From contig CM036199.1 of NCBI GenBank assembly GCA_020631735.1, forward strand, positions 15,096,834 to 15,160,833: 64,000 bases of DNA. Direction: 5' to 3'. The position numbers were made by a program, and so were the translations under genes. Of this stretch, positions 21,571-33,930 are shown in pieces. The stretch comes from Saccharum officinarum (lineage: Eukaryota > Streptophyta > Magnoliopsida > Poales > Poaceae). Each line of letters starts with the position of its first letter. Position 1 is the stretch's first letter. The notes beneath the pieces were generated by a model, which had not been told where the DNA came from, did no database searches, and saw only the letters and a program-made list of their open reading frames with translations.

Positions 21571-24500
21571 CTAGCTCACTAGCTGCTGGTTGCCATACAT
21601 CGGGTACGCGCCATACGCTGCAGCGTACATGTTTGGGTGTGGCCCGGGGAGGCATAGCCATATCCGCCATAGAATGGTGTGCCAAAGTACATGTTGTTCC
21701 TCCTGTTGCCGGCGTCACCCCTCGACTGGAAACAGAAAAGGAAATGGGTGTAAGGGGAGCAAAGGAAGCAAATGGTTTCACAAAAGCATTATACCTTTCA
21801 CCGTTGTGAGGAATTATAAATATGTCAAAAAAAATATGCAATGCTAAACAGAAAAAGTATCAACTCATGCTTTGGTATAAATAGATGGATGGTATTAAAT
21901 ACACATACACCTGTGCTGACAGAAAACAATTATTCTGTGCAAGAGATCAGAATGCCCAGGGCTACCTTATTGCTGCTTAAAATGTGCTGCAAGATGCAAC
22001 CCCATATTTAACCTTTTGTTTCCGTTAGGATTGTAGGAACATAATTGTGTACTCACATACAACTGTGGTAAGCTAGTTGCAATCAAGGTTACAATTTTTC
22101 AGACAACTGGTTTTAGTCTTAAAGGTAAAAAGAGAATTATGCAGCAGATTGATCAAGTTAGTTTGTTCGAGAGATAATAAGTGGAGAGTGGAACAACATC
22201 CAGCAAACTCCTGAGAGTTAGCTTATTCCTCCACCCAACCCAATAAATGAAACTAATGGTGGTGAGAGCAAACGCAAAGGCTAATGAACATTATGGTGAA
22301 CACAATCTTACATGTGAGAAGGTTAGTTTTTGAGGCACATCCAAAGTTAGGGTACTCATTAATTTTACCGAATTGTAGTTAAGTTAGCAAACCTAACTAT
22401 TGCAACGCTACAATTTAAACAAAAACTGATTGGGTCAGCGGAAACTGATACTATAACAAGCAACTACAGAGGACGGGTGGATAACCCGGTAGCTAACAGA
22501 GATAGAGTTGGAGCTAGTCAGCTAGTGCCTTGGGTCCGAATCTCATTGGCCACGCAATCATTAGAGTTGTGGGCAGGCCGGATGGGGAGTTCAAACCTTG
22601 GTTCCCATATTTCAAGGTAGGGCTGGGGGTGAGTGCAATCTAGCTTATGGCCCCTATAACAAGTGATTACACAGAAAAAATAGTCCTCACCAAGGAGGGG
22701 GGGGGGGGGGGGGGAAGGGGGGGGTGTGGGGGGGCAGCAAGAAAACAGAGGAAGGCAATGTCAAGCATAACAAACCTGCTTATGCGACGGGCTGCGGCCC
22801 CATGAAAGGCGAACTGCCTGCTTTCCAATGAGTGATCCATTTAATCCTTGTAGTGCTTCTTCAGCATCAGTTCTAGAAGAATAGTCACACGGGTTAAACG
22901 TCACTTCAGCAAAGTTATGGACAAAAATAAATAGGAAATCATGTAAATGCTTCAGGTACATACCTGCTAACAAATTGAACAAAGCCACATTGCTTTCCTA
23001 GAGGAATTTTCACAGAGGCAAGATCACCATATTTGGCAAAGGCTTTTCTAAGTTCATCTTCACTGACATTGGGTCAAGCCCACCAACATATACCTAAAGA
23101 AGGGTGACAACTACAGATTAAAAACTATCAACTTAAAGGTGACAAACACCACAGGAAAAGAGTACCACGAACCGTTCTATTAGAAGAATCTCCCTGAATG
23201 ACCAGGAGTCGAGGAGCCAAAATCTCCTGAGTACAGTAGTCATCAAGTTCAGAAAAAACTAGAGATTACATGAAAGAACATGAGCAATGTCATGGTACAT
23301 AACACATACATGCTCTTGGAACATTAACTAGGTTTAGATTGACTATCCAGGGAATAACATATAGTTATTCAAGGAGTAACTGACTAACTGTAGAGGGTTT
23401 GTGCCAGTTTAGTACATGCAGTGCTAGCTCCACACTGAAAATTTTTCATGCACTAGGTTGTTTTCCTGATACTATTCATCAATTTCAACAGGCTACATAT
23501 TTGGCACTCAAAAGAACAAAGTACGCATAGATAAATCGCAGAGCGGTAATTGGAGGAAACCATGGCTCTATGGTTAAGAGGTGAACAAAATACAGATATC
23601 TAGCCTTGCAGGCTTGTGACACAAAACCACAGGATTCATGGTCCGAATGTATCAAGATGCATCAACTATATGAAATCCACCTGAGGTAAGAAGAGGATCA
23701 CACAAAAGTAACAACCGTATCAGCAGGCCAAGGAAGAGAATGAGCACTTAGTAGACTGGTGCTAGAGATGAGGCACAGCCATCCAATCAGATAGTGGGAT
23801 TTGCCTAAGAATCGGATATTTTTTCAGAAACACTATAGCCATAGAAACCAGGGTCACATACCACAAGCCAATATACCGGAAGTTTTTTATAGTTACAACC
23901 ATAAAACATGTGTTTCAGTAATTCACTTTTTTAATATCATCAGAACTTTGGGAAGTACAAACTAGTTAGGACTCAGGAGGATGAAACAGATGATTTTGCA
24001 ACTTTAGTCTCCTAGGAAGTGAAAAGGAAAAAAGAACAAAGTGAATTTCGAGTGTGTTTAGCAGTGGTTTTTTTCCAAAATGGAGTCATGAATTCAGTCA
24101 TCAATAAAATAAAACCCAGATCATCAGTGTACCCAGAATGAAAGATGGTTAGACACCTCCTCTGGTCAGGTACATGCTGCTGAGTCGTACGGGCAATCTG
24201 TTTGGCCCATACTCTTGCAGACACTAACAAAAATACATGACGGCTAGCATTCAGCTTGCATATGCAGCCTTGCATAAAGGGACTAAGCATTCTAGCCAAC
24301 TGGATGGATGAGGGTAAAGAGTTGTCTATACTTAAAAGAGAACCACTTAATAATGGTTAGAACCTCTTAATCAGAGAAGGTTGGTATGCAATATGTATAG
24401 AATTATTCAAATGATTCCTATAAAATACAGTTCAACAAATGACATGGTGACACGAGAACTTGACTGGATTGGTGACCAGGAAGGTCAGAATCATTGCATT

Positions 24501-27280
24501 CCATAAAAAATCAAATTGAGTAATACTCCCGCAAGTCGAGTTTTTAAGGCGTGACAGGTACAAAAACGAATACCAATACGGGGCAATCAATCGTTGTGCT
24601 CGTGGATACCAGTAACTCCCTAACTGGTGTTGGTTTCAAGTGCCACATTGTACTCCACAGCGGTTAGCGTCCAGCAATTTCGCATGGATGCATGCACGGC
24701 TAAAGGATTCAGTTTCCTTTTAATTGCAACTCCATAGTGATCGCCATGCAAACAGTCCTTTCATCATGACCCCATCTCAAACGGCATGCAACCGCCTGTT
24801 CGGTTTCCGTCCTGCGAACTAACCATGCCTCGGTATCCAAGCTACACTTAATATTATGGACTTTAGCACCAAAAAAAAAAAAAAAAAACTCAAAGACACA
24901 TTAGAAACTGGACAGCAGTCACAAAGATTCCAGATTGAGGGGGTCAAAAAACAGGGTCAAGGAATGTGGTACGGTACTTGTGAGAGGTTTTTACATGCCG
25001 GGGTCGAAAATGACCCGCGTACCAAGGTCAGGGTCAACGTTCCCAGGTCGAGGGTCGATGCCTTCAACCCTAGGGTCTAGGGAGTAGCTAAACCATTCAT
25101 AGCATAAAATATTTGACAATCTATGGTTGAATGAAAAGATGCTACAGCATTTGAGATTGTGGAACAACAATAGAAGATGGGGATACCTGAAGATCTTCTG
25201 GGAGTCGCGGGTCCTATACGAATTGGCCTAGTAGAGCAATATACACCATTCATTTCAGACATTGCATGAGATTTGTCGTTGTCATCTCCAAACCTAACAA
25301 ATCCATAGCCCCTAGAACGGCCTGTGTTTGCATCAATAATAACTTTAGCTCCTTTCACCGAGCGGTACTTGCTAGAGAAAAGCTCCAGCAGCATTTCATC
25401 AGTAACATCAGCAGCTAGATCACCAACAAATATCGAGTGATCAGAAGCTACTTCAGATCGCTTTTCACCCATGCTATATGATGCCCAGTTCAACTTAAAT
25501 GCCCGGTCAGTGTTTGGCATCACATGACCAGTAAAACTCTGAAGAGCCTTTTCTGCTGATGCATGAGAAAAGAACTCAACAAATCCATACCCCTCTGACT
25601 GTCCTGTTTGCCTATTGCGGATAACTTTTATTGTAACCACCTACAAAAATGTAAGGTAGCAAAAGACAATAAGATTACTAGTTAAAAAGTTCTGGAAGCA
25701 CAAACACACAAAAAACAGAAAGAAGAAATAGTAAGTCGTGCCTGATTGGCAGTTAACCTCATCTGTATCTGATAAACATACTTTCAACTATGGGCCGGTT
25801 TAGTTACGAAAATTTTGACAAAATGACACTGTAGCACTTTTCGTTGTTATTTGGTAAATAGTGTCCAATTATGGTCTAATTGGGCTTAAAAGATTCATCT
25901 TGTCCATTTCATCTAAACTGTGTAATTAGTTTAATTTTTTATCTATATTTAATGCTTCATGCATGCGTCCAAAGATTCGATATGACGGGGAATCTTGAAA
26001 AATTTGGCAAAATGGAGTGGAACTAAATGGGGCCTATGTTTGAAGAAAGGTTCCTGGTAGCTACTACTACTAGCTAGTACAAAAAAAAGAATAGATACAA
26101 GTCACTTTGTCCATTTATCTCTGCTCCTGAAGAGGCATTGTATCAGTACCCCATCACAGGGACCTATAATCAGGCATCTTTTCTCTTCCTGTCAACATCA
26201 GTGAGCATACCCTGAAAAGGATAATTGGCCCAAGGCTGAAATTATTGCTTCCTTTTGCTCCTCTAAGGGGCCGTTCGGCTGGAATTATAAGCCGGCTGAA
26301 AAACACTGTTGGCTGATTTTTTGTGAGAGAAAAATACTGTTCCGGCTGAAAAAACAAGCCGAATAAGACGGATTATAAGCCAAATGAACAGGGCCTAAAA
26401 GTTATTCTACTGATACAGGATCCACCAAAGTGAAGAAGCTAACTTGGCCCAATCAAATTGTTTATTACTTATCAAGAATCAAGACCGTTTCCTCCAAGTA
26501 AGTTATATGCATAAATCGTACAGGAGGTCGGCACGTTTGTCACCTCGCGTACACCAATTCCAAGGGAATAAGACGACCCCTTCTTCTATAGAAAAAAAAG
26601 GCATACCCAAAAAAATCATTTTAAAGCTATTACACGGCTCTAAACCAAAACAGGAGATACTAAATGACCCAACAACAAGAGCATTCCGTCCGTACGGCAT
26701 TGAATGACCTCGAACTTGGCGCCTTAAGCAACTTTGCAACGTCTAAATTCTAAAAATATGGCACCTTTATGCACCAAGCAAAAATCAAGCGTAGTTTAAG
26801 CTTCTATATCAATCTGAGGCAAAAACACACAAATCAACGCAAGGAAATGGTACAAATCTAGCTGTATTCATGAGATCCAGTACGGAGGAGTCCGGATCGG
26901 GAGAGAAAGCAAACCTCGCCGCTGGGCCCGAAGCAGCTGTGGAGGTAGTTCTCGTCCATCCAGTACTGGAGGTCGCCGACCCAAATGGTCTTATTCTCCT
27001 CGCACCCGTTCCCGCCGGATCCGGCCGCGGGCGGGGTCGGCGTGCGGCGCCCGGCCGCGGCTTGGGGCGGCCCAGCAGCGAAGTGCTTGGAAAACTGCGG
27101 CGGCGGCGGCGGTGGCGCGGCCACCATGGGCGGCGGCGGCGGGTACGGGATGACGACCCACCGTGGCTGCGGCATGTGGTGGTGCGGGTGAGCATGCTGC
27201 GGGGGAATGTGGGGGTGGGCGTGCGGGTGGTGAGGCGGCACGGCCGCCTGGGAGTCGGTGGTGGTCGCCGCCATCTGCAT
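21571..27280 (-). CDS. RBP45/RBP47 (UBP1-like) three-RRM RNA-binding protein gene with frame breaks
   Basis: Six exons by eye: 27280-26915, 25640-25187, 23226-23173, 23093-22964, 22872-22776, 21725-21571; all introns are GT-AG. Exon 1 encodes an N-terminal His/Pro-rich region and begins RRM1 (TIWVGDL at residues 98-104). Exon 2 completes RRM1 (GYGFVEF) and holds RRM2 (SIFVGDL, RGYGFVRF). Exons 4-5 form RRM3 (VYVGGLDP, KQCGFVQF), and exon 6 the Gly/Tyr/Asn-rich tail ending NQQLVS. Members bind U-rich/poly(A) RNA in the nucleus and in stress granules. Three small deletions break the frame: 2 nt in exon 3 near 23195, 1 nt in exon 4 near 23070 and 1 nt in exon 6 near 21643. The last two are in homopolymer runs, so sequencing error competes with recent pseudogenisation. 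Family identity is firm; integrity is not. Confidence 0.8.
22690..22737. repeat. Poly-G tract
   Basis: Nearly uninterrupted G runs in the last intron of the RNA-binding protein gene. Such tracts often cause miscalled length, so the exact count is unreliable. Confidence 0.8.
23227..25186 (-). other. Intron 2 of the RNA-binding protein gene
   Basis: About 1.96 kb with no second gene seen. It holds an A18-type homopolymer near 24871-24888 and, at 24940-25080, a cluster of GGGTC/GACCC words that may be an old insertion. Confidence 0.55.
25792..26034. mobile_element. Tourist-like MITE in intron 1
   Basis: Left end GGGCCGGTTTAGTTACG; inverted right end GGCCCCATTTAGTTCCAC. It is flanked by TAT at 25789-25791 and 26035-26037. 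Its body resembles the MITE cluster at 20041-20777. Confidence 0.7.
26267..26395. mobile_element. Short Tourist-like MITE (129 bp) in intron 1
   Basis: Left end GGGGCCGTTCGGCTGG; inverted right end GGCCCTGTTCATTTGG. TAA target duplications lie at 26264-26266 and 26396-26398. It contains internal GGCTGAAAAA direct repeats. Confidence 0.8.
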
Positions 27281-29200
27281 CGCCGCCGCCGAGGAGGGTC
27301 GTGTGGGGGTTGGAGGGCTCGCGAGGGGTGGAGGGCGGAAAAGAGAGGGAGCTCGCGGTTGGGGTGAGCTGAATATATACGGGGTTAGAAACGGATCTGC
27401 GCCGTCAGATCACGGAGTTCGTTATGGTCTTGGCCGTCTGATCGCCAGGGTGGGTGGCTGACGCGTGGGCCGGCGGCATCTGGTCTGCGATTTCGTGGTG
27501 AGTGCGTGAGGAAGAGATATCAGTTTGCTTTTTGTGCGTGTGCTTTTGGTCTGGCTATTTATTACCACCACTGGTCCTAAATACAGTAATAAAATGGATT
27601 ATTAGAGTTGTCTAAGTTAATTTTTATAAATTAACTAAATTTATAAAAAAAAAAATATTTATATTTATGCGTCCAGTTGGCGAATGGCTATGGCCATAAC
27701 ATGCATTCATGCTCGTGAAGAAGAAGAAGGAGGGGTAAATTAGAGAAAACACAGGTTAAAGGGTTCGGTTGGTTTCGAAATGGTCCGAGGTTTCCAATGG
27801 AAAAATGTTTAGAAAATTAGGATAGAAAACACATGGAGATGGAGAAAATTTAGGGTTGTTATTTATTTTGTTAAGTTTAGCAAGTAAATTATAGGAAACA
27901 CTTGGAGATGCTCTAAGGTTGCTTTGAATAACAAAAAGAAATTATTCCCTTACTTTTACAAAAACTCTTGTTTTGGGTCGAGGTGTCTCACCAATTTTAT
28001 ATCTAATTCTGGGAATATTTTTCCTCTAAAACTAGAGTATTTTCCTTAAGCGGAACGTTAATAAAATTGAATCGTATGAACATTTTTTTAGCATGGTATT
28101 TACAAAATTATCTTTTTTCTTAACCAAAAGTTTATTTTTCTCGTTAAGAAGACCATTTGATACTGTGAACGATGGATACACAAAATATCAATTACCTTAC
28201 GTGACTAAGTTTGCTTTCAAGTTGAGTATTATACTTCCAACCTATTAATTTTGTAGGACACTTGTGCGTGGTTTCCAATTAACCAAGGTTATTGTAGTAT
28301 TTACTTGTATTAAACAATTGATATTTACTCGTAGTGACAATCTGTATTGTAGGTTCTGGTTAGAGAAAGTGAGGAGTGTTTGGATTCCATTCATATAATA
28401 ACTATTGCACCTCTAAATAATAAATTTGGGTAGATAGTTGGATCCGAATCCAAGTGTTTTGATCTCGTTCTCATTTTTTTACCTCATTCTGTTTTTCTTA
28501 TGCGATCGAAACAAAAACTTATAACGATGTAATTTGTGATGAATCACTACATAGAAACTCTTAATTAGGCGGGAACATTGTATCAAATTTGCTAGCAAAA
28601 CTGCATAATCACATCTCTTATCTCTTTGTGCTTCGCTATTTTTGTACCTTTTGTATCTCTACCATTGTCTAGTTATCAGTATTGGTTTTGTTTTTCTTCT
28701 TTCATGTGCTTTTTGTTAACACTATTTTCCTATATATTTATATAACGCGCAAAAGTTTGCATAAAGCACGAGAAAGACCGCTTTGTTGGGGTTGAATTGC
28801 TTACTTTGTTAATTAGAAGTGGATAAAGGCTTGATTTGGAAGTACATGACGTAAATGAGTTCTATGCTACTTCTTATTTATACCTTGTCGTTCTTTTAAC
28901 CAATAAAACAGGGGTACATTTACTTCAATAAAGGAAGTCCACGATTTTTGGTCTGTGCATTTATAAAATGCATATATACCCAAGAGAAGAATATAGTATC
29001 TCTATATGACTTTATTTAGCAATACGCTCCTATGCTGTAGTATTTAGTATTGTAGTAGTAGCATTTGACCAACCAATTTGATGATTTTGTCGTTATCTTC
29101 AAATCGTTATTAACCGCTAAAAAATAAATGGTTAATAATAGCATGAGGATATATGTAACTAACCCAATATTGTGTAATGCCACATCGACTTTGGTGTGCA
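27281..29200. other. Upstream region of the RNA-binding protein gene and AT-rich intergenic DNA
   Basis: The first ~200 bp are GC-rich and probably hold the 5' UTR and promoter of the minus-strand gene. The remainder is AT-rich with no credible ORF. Confidence 0.5.
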
Positions 29201-29468
29201 CTCCCTCCGTTCTTTAAAAAAATGCAATTCTCACTTTTTAAAAGTTAATTGTTTTGAAGTTTGACTAAAGTTACGCACAAAAAAACCACTTTTGATACTA
29301 AATAAGTACCATAGAATAATTATGGAATGTATTTTACTTTAATAACAAAGCTAGGTTAGAGACATAAATGTTAATACTATTCAATATAGAAATGGTCAGA
29401 CTCAAGCTAGTTTGGTTGACACAAATCTCATAATTGATAATTGCCTTCTTTTTTGAGGAGGAAGGAAG
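29201..29468. mobile_element. Stowaway-like MITE
   Basis: It starts CTCCCTCCGTTC and ends with a purine-rich inverted end (GAGGAGGAAGGAAG) followed by TA. The left flank is CA, consistent with a mutated TA target. The interior shares the TTTGACTAAA and GACATAAATGTTAATACTAT words with the copy at 1702-1942. Confidence 0.65.
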
Positions 29469-29470
29469 TA

Positions 29471-31333
29471 TAGGTCTTTGTTCTTCCCAAGTAATCTTAA
29501 GAAAAAACTACCAAGTAAACCTGGAAAAAATAATGGTTCTAGTTAAACGGTATGAAATCACCCTGTGTTATTAACTCGTTATAAAAGTTAGAGCAAAAAA
29601 AAATCCCTTTCACCTACTAGACGTGGTCTTCCATAATACGAGCGAGATCAACACAGCTACACAGAAAAGAAAAATAGGGCGTGTTTGATGGTGACAGCCA
29701 GATCGCGCTTTTCCATTCGGCAGCCCCGGCCATGCATGGATGGAATGGAACAAGCAAACGTGCGCTTTGCTTCTGCCGTCCGTGTTGCTTGACTTTTATG
29801 CGAAGGCTTCTTCTCGCTCTCCCTCCAGTTGTTGGTGTTGGAAACTTCTCTTCTCCCCCTGGTGCGGGCCGCGGACGCGGAGCCTTGCCCCGTTCGTTCG
29901 GCCGTTCCGAATCCACCAACCGCGATCACGTCGTCGGCTGCGCAACCACCTCTGACCTCGGGATCCAGTCCGCTGGCTGGACCTCGATTCCGCAGCCGAT
30001 CACGGCTCGTGAATCATGCCGCGCCGCTGCCCCCACGGGCCACGGCCACTGGAGAGGCTGGAGCGGAGACGTTTCACGACGGGACGAGCTGGGAGCGGTT
30101 TGACCTGACCCGGCCGGGGGAGGAGGAGAGGGCGTCCACGTAGTACCACGTCTGGAGGAGCTCCGTACGGTGATTCTCTGCCCGACGTGTCCCGGTGCGG
30201 TGTCGGGGGACCTGCAGCTGCAGGTGGCATGGCAACAGGGTGGTAGGGCATCCAGACAAAACTGCGTCGCCGGCCTTGGGCGCACACGCCATCGCATCTC
30301 GCAATCGCAAGCGTGGCCTTTGGGCGCCAGCTCGAGACCGCGGCGGCAGCATCTATCGTTCGCAAAGAGCAAACCAACAAGACCCACCCGCGTCGTGTGC
30401 CCAGCTGCCGCACCTGGCCACCCACACGGGATTCCTGTAGCAACAGCTAGTATCTGCTGCCCTTCAATTTTTCAGAGAAATATAATATTTTTGTTCTTCC
30501 TTCCTTTCCCACTTGTTTTGGAAGAAAATAGTTTTCTTCTTCTATAGTTCGGGCCATGCGGCTCTCCTGGGCTCAAGGCCCAGTTAAATGTTGCACAGGC
30601 CATCATCCGGTTGGCCCTGACTTACTGGCCCGCCGTGGGCCGAATGAACTTGTGGTACTACAATTCGGTGGACTGACCGAGCCGTCCTTTTAATAAAAAA
30701 AATTGAGCCGTCCAAATTTGACCATCCTGATTCGGAAAAAAAAGACCCATCCTAGTTGAGACAAGGGCTGCGCTGCGCACCTTCACCGTTCTTGCATGCA
30801 AGTTCGTGGCCTCACGTCCTCGCCCATACGCTGCCGTTAATCCAAGCGGACAGCGGCGCCACAGACCCACAGTGCAGTCTCGAGATGGATGAGTCAGCAC
30901 GCCACCTGTTCGAAGCTTGTCACAGAGGAGTAACACAGCGCATGCACTGAAAGCAAGCGGCAAACCATGGAATTCAGGGCAGGGCGTGGTATTCACCTTC
31001 ACCACATCACATGACACGTACCACGCGGTTACATTACATTCAAGTGTCGGACCAACGACTCCTGCTACTATGATTCACTGGTCCTCACGTAGGAGTACGC
31101 ATGGGGAAAAAAGAAAGACAGAAAGACTGGAATACTTAGTACACACACATTTTTTAGGTAAGACTACTAGTACACACACATGCCCGTCTCTATTAACGTT
31201 ACGTACATGCACTGCTGCATGGTCGATCGGCTGCTCCGTGCACGCGGCGCTCCGTCAGACCAACAGATCAACGCGGCGCCAGTGTGCGTGCAATGCAATG
31301 CATGCATCTTCGCTCCTGCTCGAAGCTGGCTCA
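29471..31333. other. Intergenic, mixed composition, no gene supported
   Basis: A GC-rich block (29660-30440) gives overlapping frames on both strands, none with a recognisable domain. Promoter-like GGCCCA words cluster at 30550-30640. The last few hundred bases before 31334 are the likely 3' UTR of the first carboxylesterase. Confidence 0.5.
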
Positions 31334-32368
31334 TCACTTCGCACGGACAAACGCCGCGATCCTGCCGAGGAGCTCCTTGGCCTCCTCCATCTCGGGATCC
31401 AGGAGGAAGAAGACGTGACCGACACCCTCCGACTCCAGCATCTCCACCGCCGCCGTATCGGCCAACAACTCCGCTCGTGCCACACCCTTCTTCGCCTGCG
31501 CCACGGCCTCGGCGTACGCCTTACCGCGCCACCGCAGGTGGTCTCCCTCGGCCACGCACACCATCACCTTCTCGCACGCCAGGCTCTCCAGCCCCGGGGC
31601 GCCCGGTGCCGTCGGGTTCATCCGGGGGTCGTCAACGCCGTCGACCGCGCCGGGGCACACGAACTCCCACAGGTGCTTCTTCCTCCCGCGGCCCTCCGCC
31701 TCCGCGCGCTTCGCCCGGGGCCTCCTGTGCTCCTGCTCCCCGCCGATGGGCTCCTTGCCCCAGAACCACGGGTGGATGAGCACGACGCCCCTCAGCCCCG
31801 CGCCCTGCTTGACGTCCGGGTGCATGGCCAGGTGGTGGCAGATGTTGCCGCCGGCGCTGTCGCCGACCAGGAACACGCGGCCGAGGTCGCCGTGCGTGGC
31901 CAGCCACGTGTCCGTGGCCGAGAGCACCCACTTGAGAGCCGCCAGGGAGTCCTCGTACGCGGCGGGGAGCATGTGCTCCGGCGCGAGGCGGTAGTCGACG
32001 GAGACGGCCACGGCGGGGCAGGCGGCGACGAGGTCGTTGACGAAGCGGTGGTACACGCAGGAGCCCGCCGACCCCATCACGAAGCCGCCGCCGTGGAAGT
32101 AGACGACCACGGGGAGCTTGTTGGCCTTCTTCTTCTCACCGCCGTCGTCGCCTGAGCTGGTGGCGTCGGGCGGGAGGTACAGCCGCACGAAGGTGGAGGG
32201 CGAGAGGGGCACGTCCTTGGACTCGACGCCTGTGGCGGCGTCGTGGCCGGGCAGGTCGAACGGCATGATGAGGGGCCGCTCCAGGCGCCCGCTCCTGTAC
32301 ACCAGGAGGAGCGGGGAGAAGTCGTGGACGACCTCGTTGTCGCCGTTGGTTCCCGTGGCGCCCGGCAT
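31334..32368 (-). CDS. Plant carboxylesterase (CXE family, alpha/beta hydrolase fold 3)
   Basis: Intact intronless 344-residue protein, typical length for plant CXEs. It has the oxyanion-hole HGGG at 92-95, the nucleophile elbow GDSAGG with Ser171, the acid Asp276 in AEGD and the base His318 in GVGHVF. DYRLAPEH at 125-132 and the HPWFWG block near 199-204 are also family marks. Members hydrolyse short acyl esters of specialised metabolites or xenobiotics; GID1 gibberellin receptors are relatives that lost the catalytic His, so this one, with a complete triad, is expected to be an enzyme. No signal peptide is seen, so it is probably cytosolic. The start Met is the first in frame and matches the partner gene's N-terminal block (EVVHDFSPLLLVY). 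It is the downstream member of a head-to-tail tandem pair. The substrate is unknown. Confidence 0.9.
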   Translation of the reverse strand: MPGATGTNGDNEVVHDFSPLLLVYRSGRLERPLIMPFDLPGHDAATGVESKDVPLSPSTFVRLYLPPDATSSGDDGGEKKKANKLPVVVYFHGGGFVMGSAGSCVYHRFVNDLVAACPAVAVSVDYRLAPEHMLPAAYEDSLAALKWVLSATDTWLATHGDLGRVFLVGDSAGGNICHHLAMHPDVKQGAGLRGVVLIHPWFWGKEPIGGEQEHRRPRAKRAEAEGRGRKKHLWEFVCPGAVDGVDDPRMNPTAPGAPGLESLACEKVMVCVAEGDHLRWRGKAYAEAVAQAKKGVARAELLADTAAVEMLESEGVGHVFFLLDPEMEEAKELLGRIAAFVRAK

Positions 32369-33930
32369 TGTGTGTGCAAGGGTGACAACTCGCCGGAGTG
32401 TCTGCTGGTTTGTTTCGTGGCTTCAGACTTTCTCCAGTGACCGCTACTTGTAAGCTGAGAAGAGAGATATGGGCGCCCTTCATGGCGACGCATGTGCTGG
32501 GTGGGCGGGCGGCTGTCGTGGGACTGGTGTGCCATGAATGTCCTCAATTCGTCGGCTCCATTTCCATGTCAGGCTGCTGTCAGCCCGCGAGCGGACGATA
32601 TCAATATAATGTTTGAGAGTAGATATTGTTTGTCTTGTAATAATGTATATATTCCGATTTTGCTTGGTGGGGGGGGGGGGGGGGGGGGGGGGTGCGGTTT
32701 GGCTTCGGTAACATTTGGTTACCGTCCTGCGGGCTGTGTGTTGGTTGTTGTTGGTTTGTTTTCGTGTACTCTAATCTGCGCCATGAAAAACACGCCTAGC
32801 CATGATCGCAATATATATATATATATATATATTCTGATCTACAGTATTTGTCATTTGCATTTTGTTGCTGGATGTACATATATATGCACATACATCCTAA
32901 CAAACATATACACGTACACTGTAGACTCGTCCCTATTAATACACGCAAATACACTATACCTATACTCTTTGAGACTGATATTCTTTGAGAGTTAGGCCAA
33001 AAGTCTTGAGATTAACTAAGTTAACACAAGTGTTTTGCTATTGAGGACACATCAGCTCTACTACTAGAAAGTTCTAGATTCCATTTAACATGGGTTTTCA
33101 CTTTGTTATTGAATTCCATGTTTACGAATGTAAATATTTATTACGAGTTTGTTTTAATTCAAGGTATTACAATTGTAACCTTCTAAGTTAAACTATTCTA
33201 AAGGCTGGTTTGATAGGGTTCTGAGCTTTGGCTCCTCTGAAAAAGGCTTCGCTCTAGAAGTTCTGTCAAACGATTGAGCCCCAATTTTAACAAAATTCAT
33301 ATAGAACAATCATATCATCTCTACCACATCATATCAAAGAAACTAAACTATATATGAGACTCGTTTTCATGTAGTTGTAATGACGACGCTAATATTATTT
33401 CTTTTCTCTGATTTTACTCAAACTTGGATTGTTTGACGTAGAAGTTAGAACTTACTCCGTTACGTTCTTTGAGCTTTGTATATATACCTCAAAAAATAGA
33501 TGGAGGATACCGTACTCGAAACTTGGTACAGTTCCCACAGCGGTGGCATTAACTACGACCCATCTATATATAGTAGCGTCCACGAGTTGGTAAATTCTCA
33601 ATGCTAATAACGGTTGCGATCCTTTCACAAGGACACAACCTCTGTCTGCTCGTAAATTCGTATGCATGTGATGTGATGTCACTGTCACCGGTGCTGTGAA
33701 CTGTGTGATGGTACGTGTGACGTACCTCTAGTAACATGCACACATTGAGCCGTCTTTTATTTCTCTTGCCGTTCCATATATCGTACGTGCATGCATTTTT
33801 ATCCTAATCCGCGTACGTAAAACACACACCGCTCGCGTGTACCGTGTGTATGTAGTAGCAGTATACGTAACGCTACGTACGTATATACCACACTAACTAC
33901 ACGATGTCCACCACTAACGCGTCATCCTCC
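32369..33930. other. Spacer between the two carboxylesterases
   Basis: It contains the promoter of the first CXE gene, a poly-G tract (about 32669-32692), a TA microsatellite (32810-32831) and AT-rich DNA. A CTTTGGCTCC / GGCTTCGCTCTAGAAG block at 33220-33280 resembles a MITE end, but its partner end is missing. Confidence 0.5.
32669..32692. repeat. Poly-G tract
   Basis: A run of about 24 G. Its length is uncertain in draft sequence. Confidence 0.8.

Larger units (their letters stand above)
25641..26914 (-). other. Intron 1 of the RNA-binding protein gene
   Basis: About 1.27 kb, containing two MITEs (25792-26034 and 26267-26395) and otherwise no coding signal. Confidence 0.6.

Noticed and set aside
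30917..32155. Long + strand frame (412 codons) over the first carboxylesterase
   Set aside because: It is antisense to the intact CXE gene with its HGGG and GDSAGG motifs. The frame stays open only because of high GC at third positions and is His/Arg/Pro-rich without a domain.
33220..33330. MITE-like end similar to 18310-18641
   Set aside because: Only one end-like block is visible, without an inverted partner or target duplication.
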